Positions 1 through 14,559 of a stretch of DNA of 64,000 bases are shown here, piece by piece. How positions within the stretch are numbered: position 1 is the stretch's first letter; the number at the start of each line of letters is the position of its first letter. The notes under the pieces were generated by a model. That model ran no database searches and had not been told where the DNA came from. It saw only the letters and a program-made list of their open reading frames with translations. The position numbers were made by a program, and so were the translations under genes. This DNA comes from Antedon mediterranea. Lineage: Eukaryota; Echinodermata; Crinoidea; Comatulida; Antedonidae. The stretch covers positions 14,800,501 through 14,864,500 of the forward strand of contig NC_092671.1 of NCBI RefSeq assembly GCF_964355755.1, in the 5' to 3' direction.

Positions 1-178
1 GTTAACTGATACATGAACAGTTGGTATGCCTTGAGTGTATTAGGAAAAATCAAGTCTGAAAATTAATTATATATACAGTATGTTGTTATGGTGGTTAATT
101 ATCATTAATTAAGTTAATAAGTAATTATAAACAAAAAATATGTTCATGTTTATAGATATTGCATTTTTTTTTATTCAG

Positions 179-259
179 GTTCAAATTAGTGGGCAATTCT
201 CAGACTTCTCAGAGAACTTGGAAGACTGCTTGGGAAAATACATTGAATGTAGACTATAA
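179..259 (+). CDS. Possible terminal coding exon of an unidentified gene (3' end only)
   Basis: A good 3' splice site (T-rich tract then ATTCAG, AG at 177-178) is followed by open sequence. In phase 0 it gives 26 residues beginning VQISGQFSDF and ending at TAA 257-259. In another phase a 29-residue reading ending at TAA 267-269 is also open, so the frame cannot be decided without the upstream exon, which would lie left of the window. Neither peptide matches a family I recognise. The following 1.6 kb is AT-rich and could be 3' UTR; an AATAAA stands at 1921-1926. It could equally be a chance acceptor in intergenic DNA. Confidence 0.28.
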   Translation, partial: VQISGQFSDFSENLEDCLGKYIECRL

Positions 260-765
260 CATCAAATAAGATACTTTATTTTATTTATCGCATACAGACT
301 CATACATCATGTCAACTATGATTTACATGTTCCCTATTAAATGTAAGAATCCCAGGGAGTGTATTTTGTTGTTTGTGTGTGGGTTGATTTGTCTCTTTTA
401 ATGTATTTGGCAACTGTGATTGTATTCAAGTATCATCCATTATTTCCATTCATTTATTTCACATCCTAAATTGTGCACACTTAAGTCTAGATTGTTTCCC
501 TACAGACATACTTTTGCCGGTATCACCGGTAAAATCCCGGATCATTCATGCATTTTCCACCGTTGTTCATTTTAAAATGTACAGTGTTGAGCTACATATT
601 ATCAGTATATTCTATAACTGTGTTCCTTGGAGATTTTCTGTTAAATATAATGACATTTGCATTGATTTTTTTTTTTTTTTTTACTGGTCTATTGATTGAG
701 AACATTTCGTAACATCTCTCATCTAAATGACACTACTCATTGGGTTTTTTTGTCTCAAATCTAAG

Positions 766-880
766 TTAGTGTTAGTTAGTTAAGTGGAGGTATGAACAGA
801 AGGCTTGTGATCGGGTTTGAGTCTCACCAGAGAATTATGGTACTTGCAGAGTTGTTTGAACGTATGTGAAAATATGAAAA
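766..880 (+). repeat. Weak tRNA-like (SINE-type) sequence
   Basis: A TTAGTTAAGTGG word near 776-787 resembles a pol III A box, and GGGTTTGAGTCTC at 813-825 resembles a B box at roughly tRNA spacing. There is no foldable full tRNA, so a decayed tRNA-derived SINE head is the best reading. I did not recognise a second clear copy in the window. Confidence 0.22.
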
Positions 881-1776
881 CATCTTACCTTCTCACATTT
901 ACATCCTGTCCCAACAAAGAGAAAACATATTTTTTCAGATTGTTACTAAGCCATTGGCAAGCCCTATACTAGCTCTGTTGTATAAATATATATAGTATAT
1001 GCTAATTTGTAACTTTTTATAAAATTGTGTTCTTGTCACAGAACATTGATACTACTGTACTTAAATATAACTTTAGTGCGAGATTCTGTATTGTAGGTTT
1101 GCTTCAATTACATCTATTCAACAGTGATTTGCTGATAATACTAACTCGTACCAATATATGGAGGCCTAGATACGATAGGTAGTAAAATGTGGAATTATCC
1201 ATTCATCCATTTTCACTAATATTAACTAAGCTTATTCAAATGTGTATTACATTGTGATTAGTTGTGATATAATTGGTGATAACTGTGATTGCGAGTATCA
1301 AGAATATCTCATAATCATGGCTGTCTGACCCTTTCACATTTTTCAACCAATCTGTACGTTGCGTTGATATTTGTGGCAATTCGATTCCTTGCTAATATTA
1401 TATAGTTTAATAATATTGTAGTACTTTCACAATACTGCGTGTTGTGATCGAGTGTAATTCACGTCTAAATGCAAGCACTCTCGCACGCTGTATTCAATAG
1501 AATATCTAGAATAGAAACTGTGTCCATCAACTATTTATGTGAATTTTTATAGAGTAACAATTATTAAGCTATATATTTCAGTACTTACAGTAACAATATA
1601 ATTCTTTACACACCACAAAACTTGTGTCTCACAATTGTACAATTTTATGTCTAATTACTGTATTAAATAGTTGACTCAGAGTACTGTTGACTGTACAACT
1701 CTATTCTTCTTGTGTATGCTATTGTGATCACTAGTACAAAGTGCCAAAAATGATATGGTTTCAAATAATTGACATA

Positions 1777-1790
1777 GCGCCCTCTGTTGG
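1777..1790 (-). promoter_or_regulatory. CTCF-like motif
   Basis: GCGCCCTCTGTTGG agrees with the reverse complement of the vertebrate CTCF core CCASYAGRKGGCRS at 13 of 14 positions, counted by hand. The binding specificity of CTCF is conserved across bilaterians. It stands alone in AT-rich DNA, and a chance match is possible. Confidence 0.3.
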
Positions 1791-3659
1791 ACAGGTGTGC
1801 CAGGTGGATTGTGGTCTTAGCTTTGAAACACCTGTTGGAGTGCAGTGACCTTTACTTAGTTTCACATTACAGAGCAATAGGGCAGATGGGATGATGAATG
1901 TTATGCTAGGGTATTTGGTAAATAAAAGAATGTAATTAATTATTGATAATAACTAAAATAAAATATACCTAATTTATTTGTTAACTTATTGTAGATAATG
2001 TTACACATCTGACATCCATATAACAATAATATTTTTGTTACAGTTTTTTATTGATTTAAATTTTGACTGGCAACTTCTCTTTCTCAGAGCTCCTTTTTCC
2101 CATTGAGTAAAGAATTTTATTATTCTTTACTCGAAGCTTTTCCCCATTCGGCAATAGATAAATAAATTGCCAATTATATATAAATCTAAATCAAACCATA
2201 AATGATGATGATGCGGATCTACCTCTAAACAACAAATAAACAGAATATTAAATTCTGTAATTATAATTTTTTCTAAAACAACTTTATAATAAACTTTTTC
2301 TTTTAATGTAAACTTCAGCCACATTTTAATCATTATCTTACTGTTAATTAGCCAGATATTACTTTGCCTTTATGGTTCAACAACCTAATTGTTATCTGTG
2401 TAATTTTAAGAGAGTCAACTTCCTCAGTACTGTATAACAGTCTCCTTAAGCATATGCAGGCCTTGAAGTCAATCTAGAGACTAGCTAATTTTTTAATGTT
2501 AAGATTACAAGATACAATTTGAAAGATACTGATACTAATTTCTTTCATAGAGACATAATAGGAAAAAACCAGTAAATTCACTTCCACATTAAATGACAAT
2601 GGACATTTCCCAGATTCTCCATTACTTCGCTGCTAATTAACATACGTTTGAGTGTACCACTAAATGTATTATGGTTTTATTCCTGGCTAAGTTGAGATGG
2701 GAAATGGTTTGATCTTGTGGTGGTCTGGAACTTTTGGTTATGGTAGATCTTACGATTACATGGTGTCCCTTATGTACCATAAATTTAGTTCAGTACAGAA
2801 GTCAGTGACACAAAGTCAGTTGTACATTTGGTAGAGATTGATATTTTCCTGGCAGCAATTACTTATTGCCATTTTTTTAAAAAGTTTACGGACACTGCAA
2901 AATTTCTATAGGGTTGTTTGTTTTGCAAAAATATACTGTAATAACTAAATCTTTGACTTCCAACATTAATAATATTAGGCCTATAATATGTGGAGAAATG
3001 TGATTGGTTCAGAAATCTAAGGCTTCAAAGGAACAAAATGTCTATAGCTTTATGTTTCCTTCTTCAATATTGTTTCAATAATATTTGAGAGCAATAAGTA
3101 GTTTTCATACACAAACTGTTACTTAGGATAAGGGTATACAGGTACAAAACAGAAACATTGTGTGTAGATCCTTAGTCTATTACATGGTTGGGTGACACAG
3201 TGATCCACTTTTCCTCAGTAATACAAAATAATAAATTGTAATATTTAATTTAATCAAATACTATGATACTAAATGATTAATATAAAATCTAAAGTATGAT
3301 TTATTTATCTAAAGAAACTTTGATGCAGCTATTTAAACGTTTTTGTTGTTGTATTAAAGTACAACAAAATATGTAATACCTAGTACCTCTCTGTAATAAA
3401 AGTCTTGAGTACTACCATATGAAAGCAATGTGAGAAAATAGTTCTTGGTATTTTTAGGAACGTCTCGCTAAGCTTTAGCCTAGGGCCAAGCATTTAATTT
3501 TCACAGCATTTACCAAGGTGGGGTTCATATCTTGATGCAAGATCCAACCATTTATAATACAATTTTCATTCTACAAATCTAATGATTGTAAACTATTTGC
3601 TATTAAAAGTTAAACCCATGTCATTGTTGTGGAAATAAGCTATTATTTTGTCATATAGC

Positions 3660-3810
3660 AGAGCCTTCATTAAGGGGGCACCTTCAGTCCCCTGAATGGA
3701 AGTTGGTAATAGTATTAAAACATATTTCCCATGTTTATTTCACAGGAAAGTGTCCCCTTAATATGGTTGTCCCAAATGAGGGCTTCCCTAATGATGAGAC
3801 CTACTGTATT
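3660..3810 (+). repeat. Single-copy relative of the 57.5-kb tandem repeat unit
   Basis: The stretch carries GGGGGCACCTTCAGTCCCC, then GGAAAGTGTCCCCTTAATAT and a GTTGTCCC word. This is the same order of motifs (CACCTTCAG, AGTGTnC, CTTAnT, TGTCC) as in the 64-bp units at 57548-58771 and their downstream flank at 58790-58830. It looks like an unexpanded, diverged copy of the same dispersed element. Confidence 0.4.
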
Positions 3811-6800
3811 TATGCCTACCATATTGAGGGGAACGTCTTTTTTGACAACCCAAAAATAATTTGAATTTTAAGGTGCTTTGAAAGAGAACTACAGTATTCT
3901 GAAGCCTTTTCTTTGGTCACTTCCATTTTTAGTATTTTGTAGAGTATAGTACATTGTCATCAGATATTAACGATACTAATATTAAGATTTTGTTCACAAA
4001 GACGATCAGTAGATAAAAGCATTGTATGTATAGTATTCGCATTCAAGCACAATCTATTTTAGACTTATTTAAAACTTTACAAGAAAATGAAACTACTGTC
4101 AGAAATATGTCCCCTCTATTCAGTATCTATTGATTTAGCACAAAAGTAATATTGATTATTAGCTGGGTCCTGGAAGTACTGGTATGCTGACCCCAGTCCT
4201 CTTGGTTACAAACACAAATAGAGTGAGTAGGCAGGAAGTTTTCAATTTGTAAATAAATGAGCTTTTTATAAGGAGCCTCGTTACCCATTTGGAATCTACC
4301 ATTTTAATGCAGGGTAATGACTTATTAGTCGCATATAACAACCCCACCCACCATCCTTTCTTATACAGTACCAGTTTTCAACTAATAATATTTGTTCTTT
4401 TTATATTACTATATAGTTACTGTACTCTACTTTTATAATATACAATTGTTAGGTTTTTCTTTTCACAAAGTCTTAAAATATCATCATCCTGAAAAAAGGA
4501 GCAATATGATTTGGTAATATCAATGCTTTAAACCATTTTGCTTTGTTAACTGTACGCCCATTATTCTATTTTAATATTTCCATGTTAAAATATTAAATCC
4601 CAATTGTATAGTTGTGAACCCCATGTACTCAATCTATAAAACTTTATACAAAAATGTATGTTGGAATGATTTCCACCTTCTCTACCAACAAAGGCAGTCT
4701 GAAGTGAAGGTTAATTATATAAGGATATTGATTGTGAAAATATACCACCCTGGCATCATTTATGAAAAAAAGGAAGCATTTGAATTTGTTATTAAAAATA
4801 TTCCTTTGTTAATTTTCATTGTTAACTAATACGCAATTTACATGTACAACAGAATGTAACAAATTGTTACTTTATCTCCGATAATCTTACCGAATCTCTA
4901 ACATGCTAGTTTGTTGAGATGCTGAAGCCTTGTTCCGAGATTTTACATCCATGTAACACAGAAATTATTTCACTTGTTCATGCCAATTGAACATAAATAA
5001 AATCATTATTTTTTGTTATTCTGGTTAATCGCCCCTTTTTGGTAATGTAAACCCCTTCATTCTACCCCAGAAACGGTGACTATTAATATTAATAGTCCTT
5101 ATGCAAGAATCTAATCTGTTTATGTTAACCATCATGTTTATAGATGCAATAGAACATGTGATAGGTATCCTGTTTATATACTTGATGGTACAATATCATA
5201 TGTATGTCTACAAATTCAGACACCATGAGAGTCATGTCTTCACCCATAAAGTTCAATATTTCAACTGCTCACCTTTAACCCTAGTCTATGGAAATGCCGA
5301 ACAATGTTTGGAATGCAAATTGGTTTTCTATATATCTTCCATATGCTTTGGTATAACATAAAGTTTTACATACGACCTAAAACTCACTTTTTTACCCCGC
5401 TTTTTCCCTCTTCATTGTTGACAAGTTCAAAGTTTTCATCAACAAATTTAACAAGGGCTGTTATTATTTAAGGATGATACATGGCTATGTGTTTCACAGG
5501 TGTTTAGTAAGGTACAGGTGTTTTACACAGGTGGTTGAACAGATTGAGAAAAAATTCCTCCCAGTACCCAATGATATAAGAGAAGGTTCAAGACAACAAC
5601 TTATGATGTAATCTCTGCACTTCAACTATGCAAGTTACACAAATCTTCTGTGGCTACCGCCAGACTACCGGTTCCCTGCATTTACAGTATTCACCTGTAT
5701 TCAACTCAAAAGGGAGACTGAAGTTGTAGACAAATTGTCCTTTGTCAGAGTAATTTATTATGTCTCAACAATATAATAGTTTGCCATATTTTTATTTATA
5801 ATTTAAGAGGAGCTTCTTGGTTCATCCAAAGTCTTACGAAATCTTTCAAGTACGTGCTCATGTGACGTGCTTTAGTACCTGGTCTTAGGTAACTTGATTA
5901 CATAAATTTTTATGGTCATTACGTTTTACACTGCAAGTGAAATTGTAGAATGAATTCAATATTTAATGACATTTGGATGATACTACCATCACATCTGCTT
6001 TTTGACTTCCTCGTCAGGTGATGAATTGGCCTTAAAAATGCACTGTCACTGTTTTAAATGCAAAAGAAAATAATGGTTTACAAAAATGATATTAATTTTG
6101 GTCTAATCTTTTGGCAATTGAGGAATTGCCAATATACAGTACTTACTGTAGGCACCAACCATTTAATTATCATCATCAGTTCATGCCTCTCGTACCATTT
6201 TCCTCTTTCATCATGGGCAGGATGGTTTTGTATTTTGTTTATTTGTTTGTTTATAATTTTCAATTTCCTTTTAACTGTCATGATCCATGTGATTTTTGTC
6301 TTGCTCTGGTCTTCTTATTCATACTATTCTGTTATAATTATACTTATGCAAAACCATACTGTACATAATAAATTAGTTTTCACTTTGTGTACAATTTACA
6401 GTATTGGTGGTGGATATAGACTGGGCTGGAACTCATTTGTCATTCAGCTACCTCCAAGGTGTAATGTAGTGTGATCTGATTATTTAGTGGAGTTTTTCAC
6501 TAGTCGCCAACATAAACAATCTAAAACTTTGATTTCCTGTCTCAGACTTGTTAACATTATGAATGTCAACGTTGGATTTGGTTTCTCCTTTGATAGCAGC
6601 CTCAGGACAAGTTCACAGCATACTTTAAACTGTTAGTTAAATGAATACTTGTTAATTACTGGCTGAACAATTTAAATTATGCAAATTGTCCTGCTTCCCA
6701 CAGGAAAATCGTACTTTTTTTGGTTAGGATATCAACATTTGGCCCTTGTGGGTAATGATCAGTGAAAATGGGGGTCCAGTTACTGTTTGTGCCAAACTGA

Positions 6801-9800
6801 GTTTGATAAAATAAGGATCAGAACAACCTCAATGTTCTGCTTTGCAATCAGCTGATTTAGAACAGTTCATTAGTTTGTTAATTAATATACTTGCTTCCCT
6901 ATGCCATTGCCAGGGTGATGAAGTCAGGTACTTCGTACCAGTATTCCACAACCTATTGTAAAAGATAATAATAATAAGATTATGTTACTGCTTAAGATAT
7001 CAGCCATTAGGAATTAAAAGTACTGTAAATGTCTTAAATATATAACCACAATTGTACTATATAAATATCTTTTTTTTCTATACATCTTAACAATGAAAGA
7101 GATGTATTTTGTTGAAACCATAAATCTTATTTATAATTACTACAGAATTATGAGTTGTGGTTTTCCTAGTTTTGTTCATGGAAAAAGGAATTTAAAAAAA
7201 AAAGAAGCACCAGTTTATGTTTTTTGTCTTTGTTTATCTAAAGCACAAGTAAGGGCTCGACAATAGATACTTCAAGTGTGATGATAGTCATTTGACTTAA
7301 TCATAAGGATGGATAGATATCCATATCCTATGGAATTTGACCTAAAAATACATAATGCTTGAATAATCATAGGGCAGACTGTTATGGGGTTTGATCATAA
7401 GTGGGAGGAATTATGTGAAATCAGGTACATCCACTGTATGATACCATTTTTTCAGTATTGCACAGTATAAAAGCTTTAAAAACATGTTATTTGTGGTTTT
7501 TCAGTTGCTCTTAGTCTTAGTCTTAGTTCTGATCTAGAAAACCGTCAAATGCATTTTCATCCCACGTTTTTGCACACTGCCTTTTTACCTATTACCTCAA
7601 TGTCCTTTTTGGATATTGCAAATGCAATATAAAAGTATGGAGGAGCATCTTCATCAGGAAACTCTAATATTGTTCAACATCTGTATTGCAACCAACAGCA
7701 TTTTGCAATTCATGGCTTCTTTCACAAGCAACTCACAGTTTGCTCTGGATAAGAAAACAATCTATAAAGGTAGTTTAGTTACGCAACATCACAAAATGTT
7801 CAAATATGTTTAATCCTCCCATTTATGTAAAGATAGAGCAGCTAAAATATAATTCTAAATATACGTCCCTATTGGCTCAATATATTTACATTCAATATTT
7901 CTTTGTTTGAATAATAATTGACCTTTTACATTTCATGGTCTTTCCTAATTCTTTAAAGATCTTTATTAAATAAGTGTTTCTTTTTCACCTACCTTTGTTA
8001 GAATGTTGGTTGTTAATGTAAAAAAAAACATGATTTTCTAAATCAATAAAATGTTTTGCGATGTGTTCCAAAATGGAATAAAAATGATGTAATGTATCTG
8101 AAGTTGAATGGTCGGGGGGAAAGGTTAAATGCCATGTAAACTTCAGCGATTAATAAAAATTGCTTAACGAGTTCAAAAGATGTTCATATTTTCTGATAGC
8201 ATAGAATCTGCACGAATTCGCGACGAGAACATGTCATGTGAGGGAACGTGCAGGTCATCAAAGATTGACCTTTAGTAAAGTGAATGCCTCTTTGATTGGT
8301 TCTTTATCCCCGATTTATCGCAGGATTATATAAGTTGAGATCATCGCATGCCAGAACATTATTTGGCCATTAAACTTAAATAGTGCATATGTTGAGCTCA
8401 TCTTTGGAATGTTAGGATTTTGTATTTTGTTAGCTTTTGATTCAGATGGGAAGGAATAGATCATCTAATTATTTGAACTTTGACATGAATGGAACTGTTT
8501 AGTTGATTTAACTATATTGTTTTAATAATGACTTGGAAGTCTTTGGCCATTATTTTAAAATGGAAAAGTGGTTTTAAATTTTAATATATTAGGCCTATTT
8601 TAAATTTTGGTTGTTTTGCTTGTCAAATGCCATGGTACCTGAAATACATGTTAATTTGTTGTTTTGACATGCGATTCTGTCATCTTAAATTTTGGTTCCG
8701 CTACTGGTCCCCAAACATCTAAATTCTTAATAATAATAATATTTTCTCTGTGATCACAGCTATCAACTTATGATTTTAAGCACATTCTTCATCTCATCAA
8801 CAATACTAACATTGAACATTCCAAAATATCACCAAATCTGTAAGTGTAAGATGTTTTTTGACATTCCTAGAAATCAACTCTTGATTAGTAACTTTCGATT
8901 TTCATTCCCACATGACTAACATAATCCCCTTGTAAATTCAACATTTACTTCCTAGTTCTCTAATGTAGGCCTATAAAAATGAGTGATAAAAATGTGTTCT
9001 GTATCTCTCCCTTCTCATCTCCACACTGCCTCAATTATTGCTTCAGTTTTTTTTATATATGTACTTTTTTTCCTTTTATACAATAGTTGTTCTCACTTTC
9101 CGACGTTGAGACGTTGGAATGTTGTAAAGTAGGCCAAACATAATGTAGTATGTCTTCATTCCAATGGGAACCCTCCTACTTCAACTTAATACTCTTAATT
9201 ATGAACATTCTTTTCATGTATAGAAATCATATTCTTTTGTCAAGAGTCACAGTCTGATTGTGATACCCCAGCTGTGATCAAAATCACATATCAGTGCTAT
9301 CAAAAAATGAAAGAATGCATAAATAGAATAATCTGGATACAAATAAAGGGATGGCCCTGTTTAACAGGATGTTATACCCTGGATGATTTGGCGGTTGTCT
9401 GTCCACATACAACATAGCAACAAAGACTAAATTAGATTTGGCCTTAAGAGAAGAAAAGAGGATTTGTGTATAGATCCGACACGTGGAGAAGGCGGGGCTA
9501 GCTAGCATTAAACTTGAAAACCACTGAAGCAGAACATTTTGGTGTATGATTGATCTATTAGGATATCCATTTGGGATTTAGATGAACACTCAAGGATAAC
9601 TATATTGGCTTTGTACCCCTTTATAACTATATAGCATAACACTTTTGAAAACAAATATGACAATATAGATTAATAAGTTAAATTGAAATAAACACATGTT
9701 ACTATTGTTAGTATAGTAAGGACACATGCGATTTCTTAAGTAAGAATGAACTTGCCAGTCAGTCACCTTTTTGTTAAATTTCTAAAATTAATTTAATTGC

Positions 9801-11702
9801 ATGTTCGACCTCACCAGCTGTTGTGGTCCTTGATTACATCATGTATCTACCTATTACCAATAAATTATGTTGGTGGAAGTCCACTTGCATTCAGCCCCAC
9901 CCCCTCCTTTTTTTCTCCCTTTTTAAGAATATTAAGAAATATGAAAAAGGGCTTCAAGAAAATAATTAATGGAGGAAGATTCTTAACACCTCCTTCTCCC
10001 TCCTAATATTCTGCATCAACCTCTTCAGCCCTTTTTTATTGAATTAATACAAAAATTACATCAAAAAGGAGGAGAGTAGAATATTGTTAGGGCTGCCATG
10101 TAAAATCCATCAATGAGAATTTCTTTAATTGTTTCACTAACCTAGTTGGTATGAAATGATCTGTTTTAAAATACTTCTCTAAACTATTTTCCTTGCCATT
10201 AGAAACAGGCCATTGTTTGTTATCCTATTTCTAATTACTTGGAGTTTGTTTACATTCTTGTGGTCAGCCTTCACAAATGAAACCAATTAGGTTAATTATG
10301 GTCAAATTAAATGACCCAGGTATAATGACTTACCCAAAGGACTAAAACATCACATTAATTTTCAATTAAAATTACTTTTTAAGTGTCCTACTAAGATGTT
10401 TAAGCCCACCTTCAAAGTTTGAAGCGATTTTCATTCATAATTCATATAGGTGCCATTTCTACATGTTTGTCTTTTTTATCATTATATCATCAGTATGTAT
10501 CTTTATGTATCATTTCACTATCTATTTTAACATATAAATGTTGTAATGACCAGATTACAAATATTAATGAACAACAAGACTTTTCAATTATCATAAGATT
10601 ATTACCGGTAATAAATTATTTTTATTGATCAGATGATCAAAAGAAGCATTTAATATTATTTTTTATTTTCTTTTGGAATATAATCAGCAGATGTTACAAA
10701 AATCATCATATTTTTTCATGTGAAATAATTTTTTTTTTGGCAATTAGTGATTTACTTTACCAATGAGTAACTTCAATTTCAGTCTATTGTCAAGGCTTTT
10801 TTACACCACTACTAACACGAGCCATGGGAAAATATATTTTTCATGTAAAAAAATTGAATGAAAATCATTTGATAAGTAAACATTACTAATTGCAAGATTT
10901 GTGTGTATTGTGAAAGAACGTTCGTTGAAACATGTTAAATAGATGGTCAAGTTTACTTCACTATGCTTCAGTTAATATTTTGAACTGTAGTCAGTTACTG
11001 TGCGTAAATAAAAGATGATTGCAAAAAAAAGTTTTATCCATGATTTAACAATTAATTTCTGCACAATTAATTGATAAAAATTATTTCTTTTTTTGTTGAT
11101 TTAAAATATTATTGTGGCATGGTGATTTCCCATCTTACTTAAGACATGTTATATGCGTAAGTTATATTCACTGATGCGAGTATCATTAGTGATTTTTGTC
11201 CTTTGTGAGGCAAGTGCCTTGGCAGGCAGCCCACGAACGGTACAACTGGTTCTTCATTAGTAGTGCGCCAGTAATGGGTTTTATCAATTAAACCTTTTGA
11301 GCATTTGTTTTGAGTAGTTACACTATTTTACACCTGTGATTATGCTTATACAGCAGGCTGTACTTAAGTCAACATCCAGAGATAATTGTTGCTAATAAAT
11401 GGTTATTGAACTATTCAAAGGTTTTGTTAGGAAGTTTTGTGCCGCATAAGAGAGCTTGCGTGTGGCTGCGGATTAAGGGAACCCAGCCAACTTGGACCCC
11501 CTCTGTAAGAGTTTGCCTGAAGCCTCAGGAAACATACATAACATTGCACATTTGACTGGTAATTGTATTGTTGTTGTGCATTAAATGCTTATTTTAAAAT
11601 TAATCCTTTTGAGCAATAGCATCAATCCCCCATGATGCCAAATAAACAAAACTAAAATATGGTTTCTGATATTATTATTACAATTACATTAAGCTATTGC
11701 TT

Positions 11703-13238
11703 TTTGGTTATCCGCAACGAAGTTGCAGGATAACCTCTTGTGATTGTACGAAATCATTCTGTATGATTTTTGTGTAACGCTTTTCTCTAAAACTCGCAAA
11801 CATAACATTTCGGTAACTATCTTAACATATTGACATTTACGTAACGTCGTCAAGCGAAGCTTTTCATGACGTTTACAATTGCGCAACGTGACTTACGCGC
11901 GATTTAACGATTTTGTCGTATTTAACATAGCTCGACAACCAAATAACATTTCAACTTGAAACTTTGCAAAAGTTTAATTTATATCATGCGCTAACTTTCT
12001 GTTGAAAAAAAATTCCGTGTTTTACACAAAGTTAGGCGCGCACGCGCATTTAAAATTTCAAAATGCGCAAAATTAATTTCTAATCAACTTTCTACGCGTT
12101 TCATGTCGTTTTAAGCATGTCAAAAATTCCCACGCGTGCGCACATTTTTACGTGTGCGGTGCGCACGTAGTATTGAAAACGTATTTTTTTCGCGTGATTT
12201 ATGTTTTTCCAGCCTTTTCTAGTAATTTTACAAAATGTTAAACAATTTCGACTTAAAGATACGTCATACGAGCACGTCGAATTGGACAATTTGCGCGCGT
12301 TTCTTATGAAAAGGTTAAAAAATTCGTTTAAAATATGCCTTTTTTTAAACAGTCGTAATTTCTAAACTAGACGGTCAACTTTTTATGGATGGCATATTCT
12401 GGAAGTAGATGAGTTGTAGATATCGGATCAGGTATTAATATGGCTAACCAGACATTGTGACGTCATCGTATGGCCACGCGAATATAAAATTTAGGATTTT
12501 TGTATCTTTCGTCATAGCTCATCACATTGAATAGAGCGCATCTCCACTTATCCGTTTTTCATTTTCACCCCGATTTTGATATTGTCTGGGTCAATCAACT
12601 ATCTTTCGCATGAGTAAAAAATATTTTAATTTTTTTGACGTCATCATGCCTAAAAATTTAAATCACGTGTGGCATCAATTTCATCTTTACAGTAAATTTT
12701 AATCTGTTATAGCTCGTAAGAATAAAATGTGATAATCACGATTAAAACTTTTTCTGGAAGCTATTGGATTGTAGATACGAAATTATGTAAAAATGTTGCC
12801 AATCGGATGTTGTGACGTCATCATATGGCCAGTTAAATAAAAAAGGTCGTATTTTCATCTTTTGCGTCATAATTCATTACATTTAAAAGAGCGCGCATCA
12901 ATATTTCACGTATTCAAATTTCTTCTACACGCTAATACGTTGTTGCTGAGATAATTTCCTTTCGGAATTGCTACCTTCGCGTTTCATTTTAAAACCGTCA
13001 ACATGTTAAAAATTGCAATAAATAGCGGGTCCCGTAATTTCACCTATTCTACACTGTATGTGATATGGATACAGATTATACTGTGTATACTATATATGAA
13101 TTTAAATAATAAAATTCAGCAATAACAACATATCATATTCTTCAGTTCAGGTCATAATGCCAACGTGAACACTTCCTTTTGTCCTCAACCTATCCCCTTA
13201 ATGTTAATGTTGCACCACTTGCGCGGCGGATAACCAAA
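11703..13238. mobile_element. CpG-containing element with 13-bp inverted ends
   Basis: The left end at 11703-11715 reads TTTGGTTATCCGC, and the right end at 13226-13238 is its exact reverse complement. The 1.5 kb between is richer in CpG (many GCGC and ACGCG words) than the surrounding DNA. It contains two diverged internal repeats about 350 bp apart (around 12450-12545 and 12800-12900), both with TGTGACGTCATC followed by ATGGCCA. Short palindromes sit at each end (GCAACGAAGTTGC; CTCGTCAAAGTGACGAG). No transposase frame is visible and no clean target-site duplication could be assigned, so this would be a non-autonomous DNA transposon of unknown family. Confidence 0.45.
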
Positions 13239-14559
13239 CTCGTCAAAGTGACGAGTTACATGTCTAGTTAGAAATTGTATGGGTTCAACTTTAACAATGT
13301 AGGGGGACATCCCAATCCCCCTTAATATGTTCCTTCCGGATCTCTTGTTTGTATCAGGAATTTACTTTTGTTACTTTCGTTGGAAAAAGAGGAATTGTGT
13401 TATATACCTAAAATATATGCTTACCTCATCTAAATATGTAGTATGCGTAATTCTTCTATGTTTTTCAGTAGCAGAAGCCTATAAATAAGCCCAGCCATTT
13501 AAAATAGCAAAAACTTTAAGACTCTTGAGCAGTAATCCTAATGGACACTATAGAAAAAATAGTCAGTTTATCTGAATTTTAATCAGTTATTTGTAATACA
13601 ATTATTTATTCAGACTTTTGGTAAACTTTATTCTTTGCTCACCTTCACTTATGAACTTAATTGTGTTCATTTCTTTTCTTTGAATTGGACTTTTTTTTAT
13701 TAATTCCATATGAAAATTTATCTGATGCATCCGTTCATTGTATCTAAGTTCTTGACATTACAAATAGCCAGAAGACTAGCATATCAAATTACGCATATCA
13801 CCAGAGAAATATCTTACGATTACGAACATCTTAAGATGAAGGGGTTCTTTTTGTACCTTTGATTATTTAAAGGCTGCCTACCAGCTGTATGATATTCTAG
13901 CTTAGGACGTGTGGCAATCTATTGTCTACAAAAATATTTATCTTTTGATTTCATCTTTTGACAATAGGGGTCGCGTGCCTTAAGTTGATGTGTACTTAAG
14001 ACTTAAAAAACTGGACTTCCATTCTTTCAGTAATCACACACCTGCAGTATAGATGTATAGATAATGAACTTCACAGGAGAATTTATGCGAGTTCCTATGC
14101 TCTGTTGATTTTGCCAAGAGCGTAGTAAAGTCTTTTCAATTCAAAGAGTATTGGAATCTGAGACTATTGAGACAGGAGGGAGAGAAGGCAGGTGTGTAGC
14201 TACTACAATTTTACTTACGGAATGCTTCCATATTTGTTGTATTTGTGCAAACAAACCTCAGGATGGAGAAGCAAGTTTATGTAACAGCTTCTGTAGGCCT
14301 GGTTCACATTCACAATTGATCATGATGAAGCCACTCATTTTATGTAAACCTAAAATGATCAAATAACATATCACCTTAACATAATCTATTGGAACATTAT
14401 TGAGAAACATGATTAACTAGAATGTGATAAATGGATTCATAAAAACAATAAACCAACCAGCATTTTATTTAAAGTTCCTTTTGATGATAGATCATGATAT
14501 CTAAGTTAGTCAGTTACCAGGCCTGAATTTTCAGTTTTCAGCATGCCCAAAAAATTATC

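Larger units (their letters stand above)
260..11700. other. Gene-free AT-rich intergenic stretch
   Basis: I find no exon-like open frame with conserved motifs and flanking splice sites on either strand. The short open frames here (for example 6058-6474) have low-complexity, hydrophobic, AT-driven translations. Items of note are listed separately: a weak tRNA-like repeat near 770-830, a CTCF-like word at 1777-1790, and a single-copy relative of the 57.5-kb array unit at 3660-3810. Confidence 0.6.

Noticed and set aside
6058-6474. 138-codon plus-strand frame
   Set aside because: Starts without convincing context, hydrophobic low-complexity translation, overlapping frames on both strands, no splice or family support.
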